Assembly (NCBI GenBank): GCA_028696285.1
Contig: JAQVHJ010000020.1
Coordinates: 1-13,277, forward strand
DNA from: a bacterium
GTDB taxonomy: Bacteria > AUK180 > JAQVHJ01
Length of the DNA: 13,277 nt
Direction of reading: 5' to 3'
The position numbers and the translations under genes are program-made. A model generated the notes under the pieces. The model was not told the DNA's origin. It searched no databases and worked only from the letters and a program-made list of their open reading frames with translations. Positions 1 through 6,116 of the stretch are shown here, in pieces. The number at the start of each line of letters is the position of its first letter. Positions within the stretch are counted from its first letter, which is position 1.

Positions 1-609
1 GTTGAAACCGGATTTGAAGTCTATCTTTGTGATATGACAAACGGTGAACCGACCCCGATGGGAACAGTTAAAAAGCGGATGCAGGAAAGAAAAAAAGCTA
101 CGGGGATATTAGGTGTCAAGGACAGGTTTTTAATTGGGTTAAAAAACAGGTTTGTATTTGATTCAACTGAATCGCGGAAGAAGGTTGCGGAATTAATAAG
201 GAAGGTAAAACCTGACATTATATTTGTACCGCAGGAAAATGATGCGCACCCCGATCATATTGCGACTACAAAAATCATTGAAGCGGCAAGGTTCTATTCA
301 AAATTTACAAAAACAAAATGGAAAGGTCAGCCGCATTATCCGAAACGGATCATTTACTATATTGCATCTCATTTGAGAACTGTTTTTAAACCTGACTTTC
401 TTGTTGATATTTCACCGTACATGGAAAAGAAACTTGAATTGGTTAAGGCATATAAGTCGCAGTTCATAGAGAATGAAAAGAATACCCGAGCACCTGAATA
501 TCTTAGAAATATTGCCGCTTATTATGGAAGGATGATCGGGGTAGAATATGCAGAAGGTTTTATTATGAAGGAGATTCCGGGGTTTAGTAATCTAAAAAAC
601 TTTTTATAA
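1..609 (+). CDS. bshB1: PIG-L family N-acetylglucosamine deacetylase, BshB1-like (5' end missing)
   Basis: The reading frame is open from base 1, so the gene starts upstream and only its last 202 codons are visible. The family removes the acetyl group from N-acetylglucosaminyl conjugates with a catalytic metal; BshB1 acts on GlcNAc-malate in bacillithiol synthesis. The first metal motif (HPDD) would lie upstream of the window. Visible here are the family stretch around CDMTNGEPTPMGT, the second motif NDAHPDH (bases about 238-258), and a C-terminal block typical of BshB1: FLVDISPYMEKK, YKSQF and GVEYAEGF. The C-terminal signature favours BshB1 over MshB or LmbE-type relatives. The next gene begins 3 bases after the stop and looks like a distant BshC, which supports a thiol-biosynthesis role. 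Substrate is inferred. The internal ATG at 34 falls inside the conserved region and is not the start. Confidence 0.85.
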   Translation, partial: VETGFEVYLCDMTNGEPTPMGTVKKRMQERKKATGILGVKDRFLIGLKNRFVFDSTESRKKVAELIRKVKPDIIFVPQENDAHPDHIATTKIIEAARFYSKFTKTKWKGQPHYPKRIIYYIASHLRTVFKPDFLVDISPYMEKKLELVKAYKSQFIENEKNTRAPEYLRNIAAYYGRMIGVEYAEGFIMKEIPGFSNLKNFL

Positions 610-611
610 AG

Positions 612-2030
612 ATGAAAAATGACATTCCGCAAAAAAGCGGGGAGAGAAAAATTTATCCTGGAAATGAACGGTTTGCAAAGCTGATCGAGAATAACCGCGA
701 AATATTTAAAAATTCCATTAACATTTTTGAACATAATATTCCTTATTACCGTGAGAAACTGAAATCAGAATTATCTCTTGAGGGGAAAGAGATAATTTTA
801 ACCGGACATCAGCCGGAGTTTTCACATTGCGGAATAATATTTAAAAATTATCTCGCGAGTGAAATTGCGTCTTCTCAAAATTCTTTTCCGGTTAATGTGA
901 TTATTGATTACGATCTCCCCCGGTTGTTTTTTCTTTTTCCTTCACAGCAAGGCACTGAATTTATCAATCTTGAATTACCGGTAAAGAATAAGGAGAAAAT
1001 TGTACATGATCTTGTCATTGATGTCGGAAGGATGGATAAGTTTATTTCAGATGTAAATAAATATTCCCGGGTATTTCCGGAGGAGATAAAAAAGAATATT
1101 TTAAATTTTTCTGAATTGTTGAATACGCGTTTGCAAGAGAGCAACAATCATTTTTCTTTAATTACGGAACTGAGAAGAGAGTGGGAAATAAAGAATAGAT
1201 TTACAATAAATGATATTCCTGCATCAGAAATATATTCAGGTGAGACGTTCAGTAATTTCGTAATGGAAATTTCAAAGGATGCAGTCTCGTTTCAAAAATG
1301 TTATAATTCCCTATTAACATCGTACAGGAAAGAACATGGGATAAGAACAAAGTCAAATCCTGTTCCGGATTTAGGTAAGGAAGTTGTTGATCTAAAAAAC
1401 TATTATGAACTTCCTTTCTGGTATATAGATTCAGAAGGATTCCGTTATTCTTTATACGGAGATGAATCAGGGGAGTTATTTATCTTAATTAACGGTGAAC
1501 CGGAAAAAGCCGAAGAGAATAACCGCTTCCGGCCCAAGGCATTGATGAACACGATTTTTCTCAGATTATTTCTTGGTGAAATATTTATCCACGGGCTTGG
1601 AGGAAGTAAATATGACGCTATTTCCGATTTGATCTTAAAAGAATATTTTGAAGTTCCCCCTCCCGCATTTATTACAGCAACATACAGCAGAAGAATCAGG
1701 AACATTGATAATTCATTATATGAAAGGATCTCCTTGCTGATGAATGAACAGAAACTGCTGTTGACGCATCCTGAAAAATTTCTTGACCCAAGCAATCCTT
1801 TAGTCATTGAGAAAGAAGTCTTGATAGATGATATTAAGGTCGCGCCGAAAAATCTGAAAAAGGAGATTGCTGACAGGATAAATACGATAACAGCATTAAT
1901 GTCCGCGGAATTGACGGAGAAAATGGAAAAGATATCCGATCAAATCGAAGAATTAGATTTTAAGCTTACCCGCGAGAATATTATTTGTTCGAGGGAATTC
2001 CCGTATTTTTATTTTGATACATTGTTTTGA
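612..2030 (+). CDS. Distant BshC-like protein, putative thiol ligase (uncharacterised family)
   Basis: This 472-residue protein has no signal peptide or membrane segment. Near the N-terminus it carries TGHQPEF (residues 64-70), then a helix and FPVNVIIDYD (about 92-101). This recalls the TGQQ...GPLYTIYK block and the following 'PVFW..DHD' segment of BshC, the ligase that adds cysteine to GlcN-malate. Other distinctive blocks are LPFWYIDSEG (267-276) and HGLGGSKYD (327-335). Residues about 410-455 are charged and helical, probably a coiled coil, and BshC also ends in a coiled coil. The ATG at 612 follows the deacetylase stop by 2 bases with no clear Shine-Dalgarno, suggesting translational coupling. 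BshC is usually somewhat longer (around 540 residues), and similarity outside these blocks is weak. I recognise the GHQPE/HGxGGxKYD pattern as a recurring but uncharacterised bacterial family. Ligase function is inferred from motif and neighbour only. Its 3' end overlaps the convergent phosphodiesterase gene by 22 bp. Confidence 0.5.
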   Translation: MKNDIPQKSGERKIYPGNERFAKLIENNREIFKNSINIFEHNIPYYREKLKSELSLEGKEIILTGHQPEFSHCGIIFKNYLASEIASSQNSFPVNVIIDYDLPRLFFLFPSQQGTEFINLELPVKNKEKIVHDLVIDVGRMDKFISDVNKYSRVFPEEIKKNILNFSELLNTRLQESNNHFSLITELRREWEIKNRFTINDIPASEIYSGETFSNFVMEISKDAVSFQKCYNSLLTSYRKEHGIRTKSNPVPDLGKEVVDLKNYYELPFWYIDSEGFRYSLYGDESGELFILINGEPEKAEENNRFRPKALMNTIFLRLFLGEIFIHGLGGSKYDAISDLILKEYFEVPPPAFITATYSRRIRNIDNSLYERISLLMNEQKLLLTHPEKFLDPSNPLVIEKEVLIDDIKVAPKNLKKEIADRINTITALMSAELTEKMEKISDQIEELDFKLTRENIICSREFPYFYFDTLF

Positions 2031-2740
2031 GATAAGAATTCATTAAGAATATTGGGAAAATCAGTGCCGAGTGCATCAACACCTGCATCAAGAAATATTT
2101 TAAATTCCTTTTCTGTATTAATAACCCAGGGTCGAATTGGATAACCGCGTTTTTTTAATTCATTAATAATGTCCATGTTGATTGAGTCCGCTCGCGGATG
2201 GACAGCATCTGCCTTTACAGATTCTGCAACCTGCCACGGGGCGGTTAATGCGGAATTGTAGAGGACTGCTGTTTCGATATTTTTCAGGTCATTTTTTAAC
2301 TCTTTAAGAATGGGATGGAAGAATGAGATCACTATCAAATGCGATTTCTTGGAATACTCCTCAAGAATCGGAGTGAGATATTTTTTAAAATCAGGATTAT
2401 AGAAATAACTCATCTTGATTTCAATCACAGGTATTGCTTTGGGGATAATAAAATCAAGAGCTTCCTCAAGAGAAGGAAGCTGCTGACCTCTGAATTCTTC
2501 GGAGAACCATGCTCCCGCATCCGCTTTTTTAATCTCAGCTAAAGTGAATTCGGAAACCAACCCGTTAATTCCTGTCGTTCTTTGAAGTGAATAATCATGA
2601 ATAACCGCGACCTTATTGTCCTTTGTCAGCTGGATATCAAATTCAATATAATCCGCGTTCGACTCGAGGCCTTTCTTAAATGAAATTAATGTATTTTCCG
2701 GAGCAAGCCCTCTTGCTCCCCTGTGTCCAATAATCTTCAT
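2009..2740 (-). CDS. Glycerophosphodiester phosphodiesterase family protein
   Basis: The 243-residue product is a GDPD-family TIM barrel that hydrolyses glycerophosphodiesters to glycerol-3-phosphate and an alcohol. Hallmarks are visible in order: GHRGARGLAPENT (residues 5-17, with H6 and R7), the metal ligands E33 and D35 in YIEFDIQLT, the general acid H48 in VIHD, the acidic strand VIEIK, and the C-terminal GVDALGTDFP. No signal peptide is seen, so a cytoplasmic enzyme of the UgpQ-like short type is likely. The frame extends 31 codons further upstream, but the start is placed at the ATG beginning MKIIGHRG because the family normally begins there and the extra segment would run through a palindromic repeat and the promoter. 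No Shine-Dalgarno precedes this ATG. Its 3' end overlaps the convergent BshC-like gene. Confidence 0.9.
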   Translation of the reverse strand: MKIIGHRGARGLAPENTLISFKKGLESNADYIEFDIQLTKDNKVAVIHDYSLQRTTGINGLVSEFTLAEIKKADAGAWFSEEFRGQQLPSLEEALDFIIPKAIPVIEIKMSYFYNPDFKKYLTPILEEYSKKSHLIVISFFHPILKELKNDLKNIETAVLYNSALTAPWQVAESVKADAVHPRADSINMDIINELKKRGYPIRPWVINTEKEFKIFLDAGVDALGTDFPNILNEFLSQNNVSK

Positions 2741-2746
2741 GGTTAT

Positions 2747-2775
2747 AATATACCATAAATATATTTTATTTTCAA
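2747..2775 (-). promoter_or_regulatory. Candidate promoter of the phosphodiesterase gene, possibly leaderless
   Basis: Read on the minus strand, TTGAAA (2775-2770) is followed after 17 bases by TATATT (2752-2747). The predicted transcription start, about 7 bases after the -10 box, falls on or next to the A of the ATG at 2740. No Shine-Dalgarno sequence lies between promoter and ATG, which fits a leaderless or near-leaderless mRNA. The region is AT-rich, so a chance match is possible. Confidence 0.5.
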
Positions 2776-2782
2776 GCAAAAT

Positions 2783-2820
2783 AGGGGACACTCCTTGCAA
2801 CCTTGCAACGGCTGTCCCCT
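2783..2820. repeat. REP-like palindromic repeat with tandem octamer in the loop
   Basis: AGGGGACA (2783-2790) and TGTCCCCT (2813-2820) form a perfect 8-bp inverted repeat. The 22-base loop holds two adjacent copies of CCTTGCAA (2793-2800 and 2801-2808). It is GC-rich against very AT-rich flanks and sits between the phosphodiesterase promoter and the tRNA promoter. GGGGACA...TGTCCCC palindromes of this look recur in genomes carrying REP-associated (Y1/TnpA_REP) transposases. That assignment is inferred, and only one copy is in this window. It has no T-tract and is not a convincing terminator. Confidence 0.55.
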
Positions 2821-2826
2821 TGAGAC

Positions 2827-2855
2827 TTGACAAATAAGTAAAAATATGTTATCAT
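2827..2855 (+). promoter_or_regulatory. Promoter of tRNA-Ser
   Basis: TTGACA (2827-2832) is followed by a 17-base spacer and TATCAT (2850-2855, five of six consensus bases). TGT immediately before the -10 gives an extended -10 element. The predicted start near 2862 leaves a short 5' leader before the mature tRNA end at 2870. The downstream cyclase gene begins about 30 bases past the tRNA and may share this promoter. Confidence 0.75.
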
Positions 2856-2869
2856 ACTAAAACTGTTTT

Positions 2870-2960
2870 GGAGAGGTGCCCGAGTGGTCGAAGGGGGCTG
2901 CCTGCTAAGCAGTTGTCTCCGTATAGGGGACCCTGGGTTCGAATCCCAGCCTCTCCGCCA
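2870..2960 (+). tRNA. tRNA-Ser (anticodon GCU)
   Basis: The acceptor arms GGAGAGG (2870-2876) and CCTCTCC (2950-2956) pair over 7 bp, followed by discriminator G and an encoded CCA (2958-2960). The anticodon stem GCTGC/GCAGT (2897-2901 with 2909-2913) encloses loop CTGCTAA, placing anticodon GCT at 2904-2906, which reads AGC and AGU serine codons. The long variable arm GTCTCC...GGGGAC is the class II hallmark of tRNA-Ser. The T arm contains GGTTCGAATCC. At 91 bases including CCA the length is normal. Confidence 0.97.
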
Positions 2961-2989
2961 TTTCTTTCTTCTATTTGACAGGAGGATCC

Positions 2990-4438
2990 TTGAATTCCGG
3001 AGAAAAGCTAAAAAAATATATTAACATAAGTTTGATAATTCTTGGATTATTATTACTTTCGGATGTATTATTTTTCCATTCTTTTATCATTACTGCCTTT
3101 TGCATTATACTTTTTCTTTTTATTGGTATGCTATTTTGGAAGATTTCTGAAAAGGTATTTATAATATTTGCAATATTAATCCATATTATTTATTCTTTGA
3201 TAATCTGGCGGAAGGATTTACCTTTTAAAGATACGCCATTTTTACTTAAAGAGATTTTATTCTTATCGTTCTTTTTTTTAATCATGATGGTTTTAATGGT
3301 ATCTATTAAGAGAAAGAAAGAAGGGAAGAATGCGCGATTGATTGAGAATCATATTAAATTCAAAGAAAGATTGGATGGAATAAAGGATGAGATTTCGGGA
3401 ATAGAAGAAAAGATATTAAAAACAGATTTAAATATAGAAGCGATTCTGGGGATTTATGATCTTAATAAGAAATTTGAAAAGGTAGATAAGATTGAGGATG
3501 CGCTTAATATTTTCAGTAAATTTATTTGGGAACGATATAAACTTACGAAGTATTTCTTCCTCTATAAGAAAGTAAACAACAACGAAATAATCTTTGAAAA
3601 ATATTCTTCAGGATTTAATCTTAATCATTCGGTGATTTCATCGATAAATATACATAATATCGGTGAGCTTGAAGAGTTGTTCTATCAAACAGGAAGAGTT
3701 TACATTGATGATTTTTCTAATTCGAAAAAATACTATAAGCTGTATGCGTATTTTCCGGCAGAGGAGTTTATCAGTTTTCCTATTATTTATGACCAGCAGA
3801 ATATAGGTCTGTTTATTTTATTCTCGGATAAATCAAACAGTTTTTCACAGATGTTTAAGGGAGAGACAGATATTTTAAGTCAATTGATAGAGGGAATCTT
3901 AAAGAAAGGTTTACTATACGAGCAGATGGAGAAGCTGTCAATTACAGACGGACTCACTCAAATTTACTCAAGGGGTTATTTTAATAAGGAAATAGAAGAG
4001 ACGATAGAAAAGAGTAAAAGAAATAAGGATCCGTTCTGCCTTGTTATATTTGACATTGATTATTTTAAAAATTGTAATGACCGTTGCGGCCATCAATTTG
4101 GTGATTTTGTTTTAACGGAGTTGGTTAACTTGGTAAAGGGACATTTAACACATCGTGAAATTTTTTGCCGTTATGGCGGAGAGGAATTTGTAATAATTTT
4201 CCCGGGAATGAAAAAGGAACATGTATTAAGGATTCTTGAAGAGCTCCGCATTTCAATTAATGCGAATGAATTTACCAATAACCGTCAAACAGAAAAGATA
4301 ACCGTTTCTTTTGGTGTTGCGGAATTCAGTTTTGAGCTTAGTTCTAAGGAAATAATAAGCCAAGCTGACAAAGCGTTATATACAGCAAAAGAGACGGGCA
4401 GAAATAAGATTGTTTTATATTCAGAAAAAAAATGTTGA
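2990..4438 (+). CDS. Membrane diguanylate cyclase: four TM helices, GAF-like region, GGDEF domain
   Basis: The protein should make cyclic di-GMP from GTP. Taking the TTG at 2990 as start gives 482 residues; AGGAGG lies at 2980-2985. The spacing of 4 bases is short, and an in-frame TTG at 2975 is the alternative, but it precedes the ribosome site. Residues about 10-106 contain roughly four hydrophobic helices. A coiled-coil linker (about 110-150) and a GAF-like sensory region (about 150-300) follow. The GGDEF domain (about 313-480) has SITDGLTQIYSRGYF, metal ligand region DIDYFKNCND (355-364), GH..GD, and the active-site loop GGEEF (396-400). The site that normally binds product for feedback inhibition (RxxD ahead of the loop) reads THRE (387-390), so feedback control is probably absent or weakened. 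No EAL domain is present. The signal sensed cannot be told. The stop codon lies inside the -35 box of the rho promoter. Confidence 0.9.
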   Translation: MNSGEKLKKYINISLIILGLLLLSDVLFFHSFIITAFCIILFLFIGMLFWKISEKVFIIFAILIHIIYSLIIWRKDLPFKDTPFLLKEILFLSFFFLIMMVLMVSIKRKKEGKNARLIENHIKFKERLDGIKDEISGIEEKILKTDLNIEAILGIYDLNKKFEKVDKIEDALNIFSKFIWERYKLTKYFFLYKKVNNNEIIFEKYSSGFNLNHSVISSINIHNIGELEELFYQTGRVYIDDFSNSKKYYKLYAYFPAEEFISFPIIYDQQNIGLFILFSDKSNSFSQMFKGETDILSQLIEGILKKGLLYEQMEKLSITDGLTQIYSRGYFNKEIEETIEKSKRNKDPFCLVIFDIDYFKNCNDRCGHQFGDFVLTELVNLVKGHLTHREIFCRYGGEEFVIIFPGMKKEHVLRILEELRISINANEFTNNRQTEKITVSFGVAEFSFELSSKEIISQADKALYTAKETGRNKIVLYSEKKC

Positions 4439-4463
4439 CAAATTATTCTTTTTATAGTATAAT
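4435..4463 (+). promoter_or_regulatory. Consensus sigma-70-type promoter of the rho operon
   Basis: TTGACA (4435-4440), a 17-base spacer and TATAAT (4458-4463) match the bacterial housekeeping consensus at all 12 positions. The -35 box overlaps the TGA stop codon of the cyclase gene (4436-4438). The predicted start is near 4470. It would serve rho and, with no other clear promoter seen downstream, the next two genes. Confidence 0.85.
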
Positions 4464-4469
4464 TAAACT

Positions 4470-4581
4470 TGAATTTAACTTACCCAAAAGATTAATTCCA
4501 AAGAAAGAGGTCTTACCTTGTTTAGAAAGGGTTAATAATTCAACAACATGAGAAATAATTATCATAAGGAGGCTTAAAAGA
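4470..4581 (+). promoter_or_regulatory. Untranslated leader of the rho transcript with strong ribosome site
   Basis: About 112 bases separate the predicted transcription start from the rho ATG. TAAGGAGG (4565-4572) is an excellent Shine-Dalgarno 9 bases before the ATG. I see only a weak possible hairpin (CCTT...AAGG around 4516-4530), no terminator and no known riboswitch. Rho genes in several bacteria are autoregulated through their leader; the length permits this here, but nothing in the sequence demonstrates it. Confidence 0.4.
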
Positions 4582-6099
4582 ATGATTGCAAAAAAATCAT
4601 CGGATGAATTAGAGAATAAAACGAAACAGGAAACAGGGGTTAAGAAGAAACGCGGCCGTCCCCCAAAAAATAAAGTTGAATCGTCACCGGTAGAAGAGCA
4701 GATATCTGTACCTGAAACGGAAGAGGCGAAAAACTCGGATTATCCTCCGATTCCCGAAGAGGTAGTAGAGGAGGTTGAAATTCCGGAGGAAGAGCTTGAG
4801 CTGGAGGAAACCTTAGTTGCAAAGCAGAAAGCTCAGGATGAGATTCTGGATGTTGTCAAATTAGAAAAGATGACGATTCAGGAGCTGTTTGATATTTCCA
4901 AGCGTTTTGGCATTCCGGGTTTTCATAATATCCGCAAACAGCAGTTGATATTCAAGATCATACAGAAGCGGATTGAATTAAACGGTTTTGCATACGGAGA
5001 AGGAGTTCTCCAGGTACTGGATGACGGTTTTGGATTTTTACGGTCTCCCAATTATAATTACCTACAGGGTCCTGAAGATATTTATGTATCCCCTTCACAA
5101 ATGCGGCGATTCAATTTACGAACCGGAGACACGGTTTCCGGAATGATCCGTCCGCCGAAGGACGGGGAAAAATATTTCGCATTATTAAAGGTAGAAGCGG
5201 TAAATCATGAGAATCCTGAGACAGCGAAGGAACGGACATTATTTGATAACTTAACACCGATTTACCCTAATGAAAGATTAGGTTTGGAATTTGATCCTAC
5301 GATGTATTCGACGAGAGTAATGAACATGTTCATTCCGATAGGTAAAGGTCAGCGCGGATTAATAGTATCTCCTCCCCGCGCAGGAAAGACAATGCTGTTA
5401 AAAGAGATTGCGAATGCTATCACCTTTAATCACCCTGAAGTTGTTTTAATTGTATTGCTTATTGATGAAAGGCCGGAAGAAGTTACGGATATGGAAAGGT
5501 CGGTTAAAGGCGAGGTAATTTCATCTACCTTTGACGAAGCTCCAACACGTCATGTTCAGGTTGCAGATATGGTATTGGAAAAGGCGAAGAGGTTAGTTGA
5601 GTATAAGAAGGATGTTGTAATTTTATTGGATTCAATTACCAGGTTTGCCAGGGCTCACAATTCCGTAATCCCTTCAACCGGGAGAGTTCTCTCCGGAGGT
5701 ATTGAAGCGAGCGCTTTATCCAAGCCGAAGAAATTTTTCGGGTCTGCGAGAAATATAGAGGAAGGCGGATCATTAACAATAATTGCCACGGCTCTTATTG
5801 ATACCGGTTCAAGAATGGATGATGTAATTTTTGAAGAATTTAAGGGAACCGGTAACATGGAGATCCATTTAGACAGAAGACTTTCTGACAACAGGGTCTT
5901 CCCGGCATTTGACTTGATCCGTTCAGGTACTCGAAAGGAAGAACTGCTTCTTGGTGAATTTGAGATTCAGAGAGTCTATATTCTCCGAAAGATCCTCAGT
6001 TCCATGGGAACATTGGAAGGGATGGAATTCATGATGAAGAAGGTCAGGAATTCAAAGACCAATGTCGAATTTTTACGGAGCATGAGCCAGCAATATTAA
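4582..6099 (+). CDS. rho: Transcription termination factor Rho with extended N-terminus
   Basis: Rho is the hexameric RNA-dependent ATPase/helicase that ends transcription. The product has 505 residues against about 419 in E. coli; the excess is at the N-terminus. Residues 21-31 are basic and contain an AT-hook-like RGRPP, and residues 36-90 are strongly acidic and proline-containing. Then come the Rho_N helical domain (about 95-131), the cold-shock-like primary RNA site (GEGVLQVLDDGFGFLRS, 139-155), Walker A PPRAGKT (264-270), the catalytic-glutamate segment LLIDERPEEVT (E296), Walker B VVILLD (345-350), the Q-loop region LSGGIEASAL (370-379), and the secondary-site/R-loop segment FKGTGNMEIHLDR (420-432). 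The Walker A arginine R266 stands where E. coli has K181, and the catalytic lysine K269 is kept. All catalytic elements appear intact. It is first in a three-gene operon. Confidence 0.98.
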   Translation: MIAKKSSDELENKTKQETGVKKKRGRPPKNKVESSPVEEQISVPETEEAKNSDYPPIPEEVVEEVEIPEEELELEETLVAKQKAQDEILDVVKLEKMTIQELFDISKRFGIPGFHNIRKQQLIFKIIQKRIELNGFAYGEGVLQVLDDGFGFLRSPNYNYLQGPEDIYVSPSQMRRFNLRTGDTVSGMIRPPKDGEKYFALLKVEAVNHENPETAKERTLFDNLTPIYPNERLGLEFDPTMYSTRVMNMFIPIGKGQRGLIVSPPRAGKTMLLKEIANAITFNHPEVVLIVLLIDERPEEVTDMERSVKGEVISSTFDEAPTRHVQVADMVLEKAKRLVEYKKDVVILLDSITRFARAHNSVIPSTGRVLSGGIEASALSKPKKFFGSARNIEEGGSLTIIATALIDTGSRMDDVIFEEFKGTGNMEIHLDRRLSDNRVFPAFDLIRSGTRKEELLLGEFEIQRVYILRKILSSMGTLEGMEFMMKKVRNSKTNVEFLRSMSQQY

Positions 6100-6116
6100 G
6101 ATTGAATATTGTAAAA

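Noticed and set aside
1445..1807. 120-codon minus-strand frame inside the BshC-like gene
   Set aside because: Composition is that of an antisense shadow; the plus-strand frame contains the conserved blocks PFWYID and HGLGGSKYD across the same region.
2783..2820. Riboswitch or T-box leader ahead of the tRNA
   Set aside because: The repeat lies upstream of the tRNA promoter and would not be in that transcript.
2741..2833. Upstream 31-codon extension of the phosphodiesterase frame
   Set aside because: It would be encoded by the palindromic repeat and promoter region, and the family begins at the MKIIGHRG position.
4548..4577. Nine-codon upstream ORF in the rho leader (ATG AGA ... TAA) ending just before the rho ATG
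   Set aside because: It has no ribosome site of its own and contains the rho Shine-Dalgarno; most likely chance.
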